From: CAVQUE01 sp046290435
GTDB taxonomy: Bacteria > Actinomycetota > Acidimicrobiia > Acidimicrobiales > UBA8592
Reading direction: 5' to 3'
DNA length: 57,931 nt
Assembly (NCBI GenBank): GCA_046290435.1
Contig: JBKAGO010000005.1
Location: forward strand, 1 to 57,931
Shown: piece by piece, positions 49,957-57,931 of the stretch
Numbering within the stretch: the stretch's first letter is position 1
Layout: each line of letters begins with the position of its first letter
Program-made: the position numbers and the translations under genes
The notes under the pieces: generated by a model
What the model was told of the DNA's origin: nothing
Database searches by the model: none
What the model saw: only the letters and a program-made list of their open reading frames with translations

Positions 49957-51030
<1,074 letters not shown>

Positions 51031-51103
51031 GCTCGCACCCGGTGACCCCAGACCATCGCTCGCAGTCGATCGACGTGAGCCTCGAGACGAAGAAGGAAGA
51101 CCG

Positions 51104-52294
51104 ATGACGATGCCGACGAGTGCAAGCTTCGCCTCTCTCTCCTCCGCTGCCCGGCGTGCGGGCCGCCTGGCCGTGCCGGCGAGCATCGTGATGGTCGCGG
51201 TGGTCATCTGGGATCCCGGTCGGCCGCTGCAGATCCTGGTGGCGCTGGTGGTCGCCGCCACGTGCCTGGCCGGCGGGGCCCGCCGTCCGCGCCGACTCTC
51301 CTCGCCCGGTGCTCTGGGGCTCGGGTCCGGCTCGTCGGCCGGGACTGCCGATTCGCTCGAGGGCGGGATGCTGGAGGTCCGTCGAGACCTCGAGCAGATC
51401 AGGATGCTGGTGGCCGACGCGGCCACGACCCTCGAGGGGTCGTTCTCGACCATGCACGCCGACACCTCCGCCCAGCGTGCGCTGATCGAGGAGATCACGA
51501 ATGCACTGACCCAGGGCGTCGCGGGTGACGCCGACGAGTCGGGTGCGGCGACGGTGACCATCGCGTCGTTCGTGCGCGATACGACCGAGCTGGTGTCGCG
51601 CCTGGTCGACCTCACGGTGGCAGGCAGCGAGAACAGCCACGCCCTGGTCGCCCGGATCGACGAGATGGCGGCACAGATGGACGAGACGATCAAGATGGTC
51701 GACGGCATCCAACAGATCGCCGACCAGACCAAGCTGCTGGCGTTGAACGCAACCATCGAGGCATCGCGGGCCGGCAGCGCCGGGCTGGGCTTCGCGGTGG
51801 TGGCCGACGAGGTCCGGCAGCTGTCGCTCAGCTCGAACGAGTTCAACGAACACATCAGGAGCCAGATCGGCTCGACCAGGGAGTCGATGCAGACGATCCG
51901 CGAACTGGTCCACGAGACCGCGTCCCACGACGAGATGGTGCTGGTGCAGGGCAAGCACGACCTGGAGGTGATGACCGGTCAGGTCCACACCCTCGACGAC
52001 ATGCTCACCGAACGGGCCGGGCGCGCCGGCGAACTGGCACAACGCATCGGGGTCGGGGCCGCCAACGCGATCCGCAGCCTGCAGTTCGAGGACATCGTGC
52101 GCCAGGTGGCCGAGCACGCCGAGAAGCACGTCGACCTCATGGAGGCCTCGCTCGGGCTGCGGCCGGCCGATCCGTCCGCCGAGCCGGTGGGCCCAGGGGT
52201 CGAGCGGGTACCGGTCGGTGCGGGCGTCGCCGGCGGACCGTCGCGGCCCGCCGCCCAGGAGAGCATCGAGGCCGGAGAGGTCGAGCTGTTCTGA
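51104..52294 (+). CDS. Membrane MCP-like protein with CheZ-like phosphatase motif
   Basis: A 396-residue protein with two N-terminal membrane segments (~22-38 and 42-58, only a few residues between them, so no external sensor). Residues ~90-320 form a long coiled coil with a receptor-type hairpin tip, IADQTKLLALNATIEASRAG and GLGFAVVADEVRQLS. The helix after it contains SLQFED330-IVRQ334, matching the D-x-x-x-Q catalytic pair of CheZ (D143/Q147) and its preceding Gln-Phe. A Pro/Gly linker ends in EVELF. The cluster has no separate CheZ, CheC or CheX, so it may dephosphorylate CheY-P at the receptor array. Start ATG 51104 has AAGGAAG upstream. Confidence 0.8.
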   Translation: MTMPTSASFASLSSAARRAGRLAVPASIVMVAVVIWDPGRPLQILVALVVAATCLAGGARRPRRLSSPGALGLGSGSSAGTADSLEGGMLEVRRDLEQIRMLVADAATTLEGSFSTMHADTSAQRALIEEITNALTQGVAGDADESGAATVTIASFVRDTTELVSRLVDLTVAGSENSHALVARIDEMAAQMDETIKMVDGIQQIADQTKLLALNATIEASRAGSAGLGFAVVADEVRQLSLSSNEFNEHIRSQIGSTRESMQTIRELVHETASHDEMVLVQGKHDLEVMTGQVHTLDDMLTERAGRAGELAQRIGVGAANAIRSLQFEDIVRQVAEHAEKHVDLMEASLGLRPADPSAEPVGPGVERVPVGAGVAGGPSRPAAQESIEAGEVELF

Positions 52295-52380
52295 GCCGGC
52301 GGTCGCTGCCCGGGGTGCCTCGCACCGGCGGCCGAGGACAGCGCCGGATCGGCAGCTGACGGTGTGCCATGCTCCGGCTC

Positions 52381-54237
52381 ATGGCCGCCGCGCTGCCCCG
52401 CCCCGAACATCCACGACCCGACCGCCGCCGCGACCGTTGGGTGAGCCTCAACGGCACATGGCGCTGCTCCTTCGGTGGGGCCACGCTCGGCGACGCCGCG
52501 TTCGATCGGGAGATCGTCGTGCCCTTCGCCTTCCAGAGCGCGGCCAGTGGGATCGGTTCATCCGAGGCTCACGAGATCATCTGGTACCGACGCACGTTCG
52601 CAGCTCCCGCGCGAAGCGATGGCGAACGGCTCCTCATGCACTTCGGGGCCGTGGATTTCGAAGCCCGGGTGTGGGTCGACGGAACGGAAGTCGGATCGCA
52701 TCGCGGTGGTCACACGTCGTTCACCCTCGACATCACCGACGCTCTCCTCGAAGGGGTGGGCCGCGGCGGCCACGAGGTGGTCGTCCAGGCGATCGACCGA
52801 TTCCGGTCCGACCAGCTGCGAGGCAAGCAGACGGCCACGTTCCCGTTCATGATCCACTACACGCCCACCAGCGGGATCTGGCAGCCCGTCTGGCTCGAGG
52901 TGACGGGTCCGGCGTGGATCGACGAGCTGCAGCTCGTCGCCGAAGCCGACGGCTCCCTCGACGCCACCGCCCACGTTCGTGGGGACGGTGTGGTCGGCCT
53001 GCGGCTCACGATCGACCTCGATGGCGGGCCTGCGGTTCTCGCCGGACCGGGTACCGACGTGACCGGGCAGCTCGCGGGCGTCCGCCCGTGGTCGCCCGAC
53101 GATCCCGTGCTCTACGCGCTACGCGCCGAGCTCCTCGATGCGGCCGGCGCGACGCTCGACACCATCTCGGGTCACGTCGGGTTCCGCACGGTGGCCATCG
53201 AGGGCGACGAGTGGCTGCTCAACGGTGAGCCGCTCCGTCAGCGGTTGGTGCTCGACCAGGGCTACTGGCCCGAGTCGCTCATCACCCCGCCCTCCGACGA
53301 GGCCATGCTGGCCGACCTCGGTTTCGTCGAGGCGATGGGCTGCAACGGGGTACGCAAGCACCAGAAGGTCGAGGATCCCCGTCTGCTCTGGCACGCCGAT
53401 CGGCTCGGGATCCTCGTCTGGGAGGAGTTGCCGTCGCCGTTCGGGCTGGCCCGGCTCGAGGGACAGCTCCTCGAGGACGCCTCGGCCGAGTGGGCGGAGG
53501 CCATCCGCCGCGACCGCAGCCACCCGTGCGTCATCGCGTGGGTCCCGGTGAACGAGTCGTGGGGCGTGCAGGGCGTGCACGATCGGCCCGAACACCAGGC
53601 GACGCTGCGTCGGCTGGTGGCCGAGACCCGCGCGCTCGATCCGACCCGTCCTGTCGTCGACAACAGCGGGTGGGGTCACGTCGAGACCGACGTCGTCGAC
53701 GTGCACGACTACGACCAGGACCCGGTCTCGCTGGCGCAGCGTTGGACCGGTATCGCCGCCCGTGGCTGGGAGCGGGGGCGCCTGTCGGTGAGCGACGAGT
53801 TCGCCGACTTCGACCTGGAGCGGTGGCTGGCCTTCGCCCAGGTCGACGACCCGGTCGACGTCGACCCCGAGCTCCTTGCGGAGATGGTCCCCGACGTGCG
53901 GATCTGGGCCGAGGGCTGCGTTCCCCTGCCGGGCGAGGCAGGCCCGTTGATCCTGTCGGAGATGGGTGGTGTCGGGCTCGCACCCCAGGACCGTTCGGTG
54001 GCCGATCGCTTCGACTACGTCGGGGCAGCCGACGCCGACGACCTGCTGGCCCGGTTCGCCGCGTTGGTCGCCGCAGCCGAGTCGATCCCGGAGTTGCGGG
54101 GCTGGTGCTGGACCCAGCTCGCCGACACAGAGCAGGAGGTCAACGGCCTGATGACCGCCGACCGCCGACCGAAGGTCGACCCGGCCCGCCTGCGGGCAGT
54201 GCTCGACGCGCTGCCCTGGAGCCGGCGGCGGAGCTGA
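52381..54237 (+). CDS. Glycoside hydrolase family 2 (beta-glucuronidase/galactosidase-like)
   Basis: A 618-residue retaining glycosidase. Jelly-roll sugar-binding domain (~20-180: WVSLNGTWRCSF, EIIWYRRTF, GAVDFEARVWVDG), immunoglobulin-like domain (~180-280), and TIM barrel from ~285. The acid/base Glu is in VPVNESWGVQG and the nucleophile Glu in ILSEMGGVG. No signal peptide, so intracellular or for imported oligosaccharides. The alternative ATG 52369 would add four residues; 52381 is preferred as the start of the conserved part and has a CATGCT box 7 nt upstream. Confidence 0.88.
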   Translation: MAAALPRPEHPRPDRRRDRWVSLNGTWRCSFGGATLGDAAFDREIVVPFAFQSAASGIGSSEAHEIIWYRRTFAAPARSDGERLLMHFGAVDFEARVWVDGTEVGSHRGGHTSFTLDITDALLEGVGRGGHEVVVQAIDRFRSDQLRGKQTATFPFMIHYTPTSGIWQPVWLEVTGPAWIDELQLVAEADGSLDATAHVRGDGVVGLRLTIDLDGGPAVLAGPGTDVTGQLAGVRPWSPDDPVLYALRAELLDAAGATLDTISGHVGFRTVAIEGDEWLLNGEPLRQRLVLDQGYWPESLITPPSDEAMLADLGFVEAMGCNGVRKHQKVEDPRLLWHADRLGILVWEELPSPFGLARLEGQLLEDASAEWAEAIRRDRSHPCVIAWVPVNESWGVQGVHDRPEHQATLRRLVAETRALDPTRPVVDNSGWGHVETDVVDVHDYDQDPVSLAQRWTGIAARGWERGRLSVSDEFADFDLERWLAFAQVDDPVDVDPELLAEMVPDVRIWAEGCVPLPGEAGPLILSEMGGVGLAPQDRSVADRFDYVGAADADDLLARFAALVAAAESIPELRGWCWTQLADTEQEVNGLMTADRRPKVDPARLRAVLDALPWSRRRS

Positions 54238-54274
54238 TGCCGCTACGGAGCCGGGTGTGAACCGAGGTGCCCGG

Positions 54275-54283
54275 GGGTAGAGC
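54275..54283 (+). promoter_or_regulatory. GGGTAGAGC promoter element, leaderless
   Basis: GGGTAGAGC ends 6 nt before ATG 54290. The identical nonamer precedes the next small gene at the same distance. GGGTA is the -10 hallmark of actinobacterial SigB/SigF stress promoters; a clear GTTT -35 is not seen. Confidence 0.45.
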
Positions 54284-54289
54284 CCGGAA

Positions 54290-54487
54290 ATGGAATCGAG
54301 AGACGTCGCATCGGCAGGACTGCGTGGTTGGCGGGGTTCGGTGGCGAACGCAGTTGCGCCACGGGTGGCGGCACGCTCGTCGTTGCGCGAGGACCAGGTC
54401 CGAACTGCGGTCGGCGCCGCCTTCCTGCTGCTGTCGCTCATCTACGTCCTGGGTGCGCTGCGGGACCTGATGCGCAGCAACGGGTGA
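54290..54487 (+). CDS. Small single-span membrane protein, 65 aa
   Basis: Unrecognised small protein: a polar N-terminal half (MESRDVASAGLRGWRGSVAN), then one membrane helix (TAVGAAFLLLSLIYVLGAL) and a basic tail. The start is fixed by the GGGTAGAGC box. Its promoter twin at 54593 suggests co-regulation with the next small membrane protein, perhaps in stress. Confidence 0.6.
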   Translation: MESRDVASAGLRGWRGSVANAVAPRVAARSSLREDQVRTAVGAAFLLLSLIYVLGALRDLMRSNG

Positions 54488-54577
54488 TCGACTGCATCCG
54501 CTCCGGAGCAGATGCTCCGCCCGCGAAGCGTGCGGATCGCGGTATCCGAGCATCGATCTTTACCCGGCGGGGACACG

Positions 54578-54586
54578 GGGTAGAGC
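54578..54586 (+). promoter_or_regulatory. GGGTAGAGC promoter element, leaderless
   Basis: Second copy of the nonamer, again 6 nt before an ATG (54593). Confidence 0.45.
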
Positions 54587-54592
54587 CAGAGC

Positions 54593-54751
54593 ATGACCGT
54601 GCTCGTGATCCTGCTCCTGCTCGCCCTCGTCTTCGGGGTGGGTGCCGTCATCGAGGGCTTGCTGTGGATGCTCCTCGTCGTGCTCGCGCTGCTGGCGGTT
54701 GCGGCCTGGCTCGCATGGTCGAAGTTCCGTGAGGTGACCAGCATCCGTTGA
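54593..54751 (+). CDS. Small hydrophobic protein, 52 aa, two membrane helices
   Basis: A very short gene encoding almost only hydrophobic residues: MTVLVILLLLALVFGVGAV, then IEGLLWMLLVVLALLAVAA, then a basic tail WSKFREVTSIR. This matches the layout of short hydrophobic proteins common in actinobacteria and often stress induced; function unknown. The ATG is set by the GGGTAGAGC box at 54578. Confidence 0.6.
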   Translation: MTVLVILLLLALVFGVGAVIEGLLWMLLVVLALLAVAAWLAWSKFREVTSIR

Positions 54752-54910
54752 CCCGCACTCCCCGCTGTCGACCGCGGTCGGGTGGGATGTGCTCCCCCTC
54801 GAGAGGGAGACCCAGGATCGGCGGCGAGGCCGATGACCGGTGATAGGACGATCCCTACGTTGATCTCGACGACGCCGGGACGGCCGGCGCTGCACGAGAA
54901 GGATTCCCCG

Positions 54911-56164
54911 ATGACCGCGACCGATCTCTCTGCTGCCACCGACGGCCACGCCGAGCGGCCCGACGACGAGCCCTCGAATCGTCGTTCGTGGTGGCGGCAC
55001 GTGCCGGGTGTGCTGCTCTTCCTGCTCGCCGGCATCGGGTTCGGCTGGCTCGTCGCACAGCTCTGGCCCGGCGGTGACCACGATGTCGTTCGCCAGGACC
55101 TCGGATCGCTGGTCACCGAGGGCGACGTGCCGGTCGATCCGGACGTGTTGGTCGAGCTGGTCGCCTACGTCGAGGCGGCCACGGGCCGGACGTTCGTCAC
55201 CCCGCCGATCGTCGTGGGCCAGAGCGACGAGGACTTCGCTGCCGGCGCCGCTGCCGCGGTCGAAGAGGATCTCGACCCGGCGTCGATCGAACGGTCGGCC
55301 CGCTACCACCAGGCGCTGTTCGGCGACGAGCGGGGGACGGCCGAGTTGGGCGAGGGCATCGTGACGTTCGCGGAGGGTGGATTCGCCGGCTACTACGACC
55401 CCGATGTCGACCGGTTGTTCGTGCCCACCTCGGCGGGCGACTCCGGCGAGTTGCAGGCGGTGATCGTGCACGAACTGGTGCATGCGCTCGACGATCAGCA
55501 CGTCGACCTTGGCGCGATGCTGACCGAAGCGGTCGAGGAGCTCGAGGACACCGAGCGCGAGCGGGTGCTGCGGACCGTCGTCGAGGGGCGGGCGATGAGC
55601 GTCGAGGCGGCATGGAGGACCGAGAACGACGTCCCGCCCAGCACCGAGATCCCCGACGTCATCGACGCGGTGCCGCCGGCGATGGTGTCGGCGATCGCGC
55701 TGCCATACACCGTCGGGCCTGTGTTCATCGACGCCATGGGTGGCCCGGAGGGCACGTGGGAGCTGTACGAGGCGCTACCGGCGACCACCGACGAGCTGCT
55801 CTGGCCGGCCGGGGCCAATACGGCCGAGGCCCCGGCGCCCGAGGCCGAGGGCGACGAGCTGTTCCGTTGGGAGTTCGGGGCCTACGAGTTCCTGCTCGCC
55901 CTGAGCGGCAACACGCTCCAGCCCGATGAGGCGACGCTCGTCGCCGCGGCCACGGCGACCGACGGCTGGGCCGACGGCGAGGCGGTCCTGTGGGGTGACG
56001 AGACCCGGTCGTGCGTGCGCCTGTCGCTCGCTGCGGATTCGGCCGACCACCTGGCGGAGATGGTCGACGCACTGACGACCTGGGCGGGAGTGGACGAGGG
56101 CCGGCAGGTCGAGACCGCAACCGATGGCGTTCTCGCCACCGCGTGCGCGCCGTACCTGCCCTGA
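54911..56164 (+). CDS. Membrane-anchored putative zinc metallopeptidase (HELVH)
   Basis: A 417-residue protein with a polar N-terminus, one membrane helix (~32-52, PGVLLFLLAGIGFGWLVAQLW) and an extracytoplasmic domain. HELVH at 187-191 is the HExxH zinc motif; a plausible third ligand is Glu in VVEGRAMSVE. Related actinobacterial proteins are annotated as hypothetical gluzincin-like peptidases. Substrate unknown. ATG 54911 has AAGGA at 8 nt; a TACGTT box near 54857-54862 could start a short-leader mRNA. Confidence 0.75.
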   Translation: MTATDLSAATDGHAERPDDEPSNRRSWWRHVPGVLLFLLAGIGFGWLVAQLWPGGDHDVVRQDLGSLVTEGDVPVDPDVLVELVAYVEAATGRTFVTPPIVVGQSDEDFAAGAAAAVEEDLDPASIERSARYHQALFGDERGTAELGEGIVTFAEGGFAGYYDPDVDRLFVPTSAGDSGELQAVIVHELVHALDDQHVDLGAMLTEAVEELEDTERERVLRTVVEGRAMSVEAAWRTENDVPPSTEIPDVIDAVPPAMVSAIALPYTVGPVFIDAMGGPEGTWELYEALPATTDELLWPAGANTAEAPAPEAEGDELFRWEFGAYEFLLALSGNTLQPDEATLVAAATATDGWADGEAVLWGDETRSCVRLSLAADSADHLAEMVDALTTWAGVDEGRQVETATDGVLATACAPYLP

Positions 56165-56191
56165 GGCGACCCAGCGCGCTAGGTTCCGTTC

Positions 56192-56596
56192 ATGTCACGA
56201 ACCGGTCGTTGCCTGTGCGGCACCATCACCTACGAGATCTCCGGCGATGTCATCGCCACGGCGGTCTGTCACTGCGATCACTGTCAACGCCAGAGCGGGG
56301 GCGCGTTCTCGGTCAACCTGATCGCGCACGAGTCCCAGCTCGCCGTTCAGGGCGAGCTGACGACCTACGGCGACCCGGGCAACGACGAGACCGGCACCAT
56401 CCACGTCGAGCGCCGCTTCTGCGGCAGCTGCGGATCGCCCATCGTGTCGCACATCCTGAACGGCAGCGGCGTCGTCGCCATCAAGGCCGGGACGCTCGAC
56501 GACAAGACCGACGTGGCGCCGAACGTCCAGGCCTGGTGCGTCGACCGCCAGCCGTGGGTGGACCTCCCGATCGAACCATCCCTCGAACGGGAGTGA
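56192..56596 (+). CDS. GFA/CENP-V-domain protein
   Basis: A 134-residue zinc-binding protein of the glutathione-dependent formaldehyde-activating (GFA) family. Cys clusters: GRCLCGTITY, CHCDHCQRQSGG and FCGSCGSP. In actinobacteria, which use mycothiol, members probably bind other thiols or small aldehydes; no specific reaction can be assigned. TAGGTT lies 6 nt before ATG 56192 (leaderless). Last complete gene of the GC-rich part. Confidence 0.85.
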   Translation: MSRTGRCLCGTITYEISGDVIATAVCHCDHCQRQSGGAFSVNLIAHESQLAVQGELTTYGDPGNDETGTIHVERRFCGSCGSPIVSHILNGSGVVAIKAGTLDDKTDVAPNVQAWCVDRQPWVDLPIEPSLERE

Positions 56597-56721
56597 CGCT
56601 TCGGCCGCGGGCGGCAGCGACCAGCACGTCCCGCACCGACGCGTGACGCTGAGGTCGCTGCGCCTCGCCGGGTACCCGTGCTGGCGGAGGGCCCCCGTCG
56701 GCGGCGGCGCTGGTGCAGGGC
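56597..56721. other. Probable assembly junction
   Basis: GC-rich DNA without a gene, ending where the minus-strand MlrC reading frame turns from family-like sequence into Arg-rich noise (after ...RHLVGE). G+C falls sharply to the right. The break point lies roughly between 56690 and 56722. Confidence 0.65.
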
Positions 56722-57102
56722 CTCGCCCACCAGATGTCTGATGCCGCGGCACAGGTCTGCTTCTAGATCGTCCAGGTGTGTGGTCACTCCGGCGCCGTGC
56801 AAATCAAGCAAAATGCCATCAAGCGGCATTTGGTCGGCAAGAGATTCTAAAATCTCTTGTTTAAAACCTTCATACACCGCCTCTTCGATGGTGCCAGAGG
56901 GCTGAGCGTTAGCCACCATAATCGGCACCACTTCGAAACCGCGCCGTTCACACTCGTCTATTGCTCCGCCAATTGTGGTTTCGGTACCACGCATACGAAA
57001 AAACTTTTCACCCCGGAGAGCACGAAACTGCTTCGCGTCCGTGGTGGTATGACAGTATGTATTGGTCTCATGCACAATACCGGCGATAGCCACTCTGGTC
57101 AT
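56722..57102 (-). CDS. M81-family metallopeptidase (MlrC-like), 3' part missing
   Basis: The first ~127 residues of an MlrC/M81 protein: MTRVAIAGIVHETNTYCH contains the HETNT metal-site motif, followed by ETTIGGAID and GILLDLHGAGVTTHLDDLEA with the DLHGA motif. Full-length members are about 480-500 residues. After residue ~127 the frame becomes GC-rich Arg-rich sequence of the actinobacterial contig, so the gene is cut by the junction rather than evolved as a short form. ATG 57102 overlaps the stop of the upstream gene by 4 nt. Confidence 0.75.
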
Positions 57103-57931
57103 TCTTGCTCCGACTTATCTGATCCCTTATCGTCACTGCTATCAGCATTTTTGCGCAGCACGCTCCTTGCGGCATCAGACACCTTTGAAACAGCCGTCAC
57201 TGCTGTAACCCTGGCTGATTCAGCAGTTTTTTTACCAACGCCTCTGACAGCACCAATGGTGTCGTTAAACATGGCCTGGACTTTAAGCCGGTCAACCTCG
57301 GCAAATACCGCTTCAACCTTTTCAATGGCCAGCTCTTCGCGCTCATCTACCACGCCGTCAACGACACTTAAGTCTTTAAGAAACGCCAAAATCTCTGTGG
57401 TCATGGTGGAGTAGTTACAATCTGGGTTTTGCTTTTTAAAGTTGGCAAGTTGTTCTGCCACCTTGCGAATCGTATGATCATCCGCGACCCGCTCTAACTC
57501 GTCGAGACCTGCAGAAACAAAAGCCCCGTCATAACCCCATTCCTGTTCAAAATATTCCTGCAGTCGGTCACGCTCGACCTCAAGAAAGTCACCATCAACC
57601 AGAGCGAGTTTAACGCCCAACAATCCAATTAAGTCGAAGAGCCCCACCGCCAGAACATCCATGGGAGTGTTGATACAATCAGGAACAGCGCGAACCTGGG
57701 AGGAACTACCACGCACCAGATGCTTACCGATCGCCAGACTTAAACCGGCACCAATAACCCCGGCGGCAACCGCCCAGCCTAACGGTGTCGCGGCACTAGA
57801 CACACCAATGGCACCAAGCAAACCTGAAGGCGCAAAAAAGGTAGACGCGACCAACGATGACTTCGCCGCGCCAAAACCCACCACCGCACCGTTACCGGCA
57901 TCAATGGCATCTAACAGGTACTTTTTCAGGC
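57099..57931 (-). CDS. Partial protein with membrane hairpin and TerB-like helical region
   Basis: The gene enters from beyond the window; the frame is open to 57931 without a start required (…LKKYLLDAIDAGNGAVVGFGAA). It has a hydrophobic Gly/Ala stretch (GLLGAIGVSSAATPLGWAVA), then a helical region resembling TerB/YjbI-type tellurite-resistance-associated domains (LAFLKDLSVVDGVVDEREEL), and a Ser/Lys/Asp-rich tail. Codon use and ~50% G+C suit a gammaproteobacterium, unlike the rest of the window. Product assignment is weak. Confidence 0.55.
   Translation of the reverse strand, partial: LKKYLLDAIDAGNGAVVGFGAAKSSLVASTFFAPSGLLGAIGVSSAATPLGWAVAAGVIGAGLSLAIGKHLVRGSSSQVRAVPDCINTPMDVLAVGLFDLIGLLGVKLALVDGDFLEVERDRLQEYFEQEWGYDGAFVSAGLDELERVADDHTIRKVAEQLANFKKQNPDCNYSTMTTEILAFLKDLSVVDGVVDEREELAIEKVEAVFAEVDRLKVQAMFNDTIGAVRGVGKKTAESARVTAVTAVSKVSDAARSVLRKNADSSDDKGSDKSEQE

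Overview
The window is one contig. Positions 1 to about 56,690 come from a GC-rich (roughly 70% G+C) actinobacterium. Dense, often overlapping genes, many apparently leaderless starts (TANNNT box, then 6-7 nt, then ATG/GTG), a SARP-type regulator, an F420-type luciferase-like oxidoreductase, a fused acyl-CoA dehydrogenase pair and two carotenoid oxygenases fit Acidimicrobiia (an Ilumatobacter-like organism). This placement is inference from sequence character only. The last ~1.2 kb (about 56,720-57,931) has much lower G+C and gammaproteobacterial-style codon use. It starts in the middle of an M81/MlrC metallopeptidase gene, so the right end looks like a chimeric join.

Left part (1-10.7 kb): a leaderless AhpD-like selenoprotein gene read through an in-frame UGA, with a SECIS-like hairpin directly downstream; a 0.56 kb intergenic region with a long inverted repeat and palindromes; a hypothetical protein; an SLC13/ArsB-type permease with RCK_C domains; a VOC protein; a NarL-type two-component pair; a Tat/lipoprotein carotenoid oxygenase; and a fused double acyl-CoA dehydrogenase.

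RiPP-like locus (10.8-20.1 kb): YcaO and TfuA overlap translationally. They are followed by a 76-residue candidate precursor peptide and a 378-residue protein that looks like a metal-less cytidine-deaminase fold plus an unknown domain. After a UUCG-capped hairpin comes a chain of four overlapping genes: ABC ATPase, FtsX-type permease, histidine kinase and LuxR-type regulator. YcaO plus TfuA is the known pairing for backbone thioamide formation, so this is a candidate for an undescribed thioamidated peptide system with its own export/sensing module.

Middle (20-42 kb): a DUF6174-like lipoprotein with a (DT)n tract; a MerR regulator; a frameshifted MFS transporter divergent from an ArsR-rhodanese regulator; a cyclase-STAND-TPR regulator; a LysR gene facing a small ORF; a crotonase; a 1754-residue SARP-kinase-STAND-propeller protein; a DsbA-fold oxidoreductase; a tandem HxlR regulator divergent from a thiolase and carotenoid oxygenase; a luciferase-like monooxygenase; a GNAT; a SnoaL-like protein; and two copies of an inverted-repeat element.

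Chemotaxis island (42.2-52.3 kb): cheY, cheA, cheW, a soluble four-PAS receptor with a WEQF tether-like tail, a STAS protein, cheR, cheD, cheB, and a membrane protein that joins an MCP-type hairpin to a CheZ-like D-x-x-x-Q motif. No flagellar or pilus genes are present. The actinobacterial part ends with a GH2 glycosidase, two small membrane proteins sharing a GGGTAGAGC promoter, a membrane-anchored HELVH protein and a GFA-family protein.
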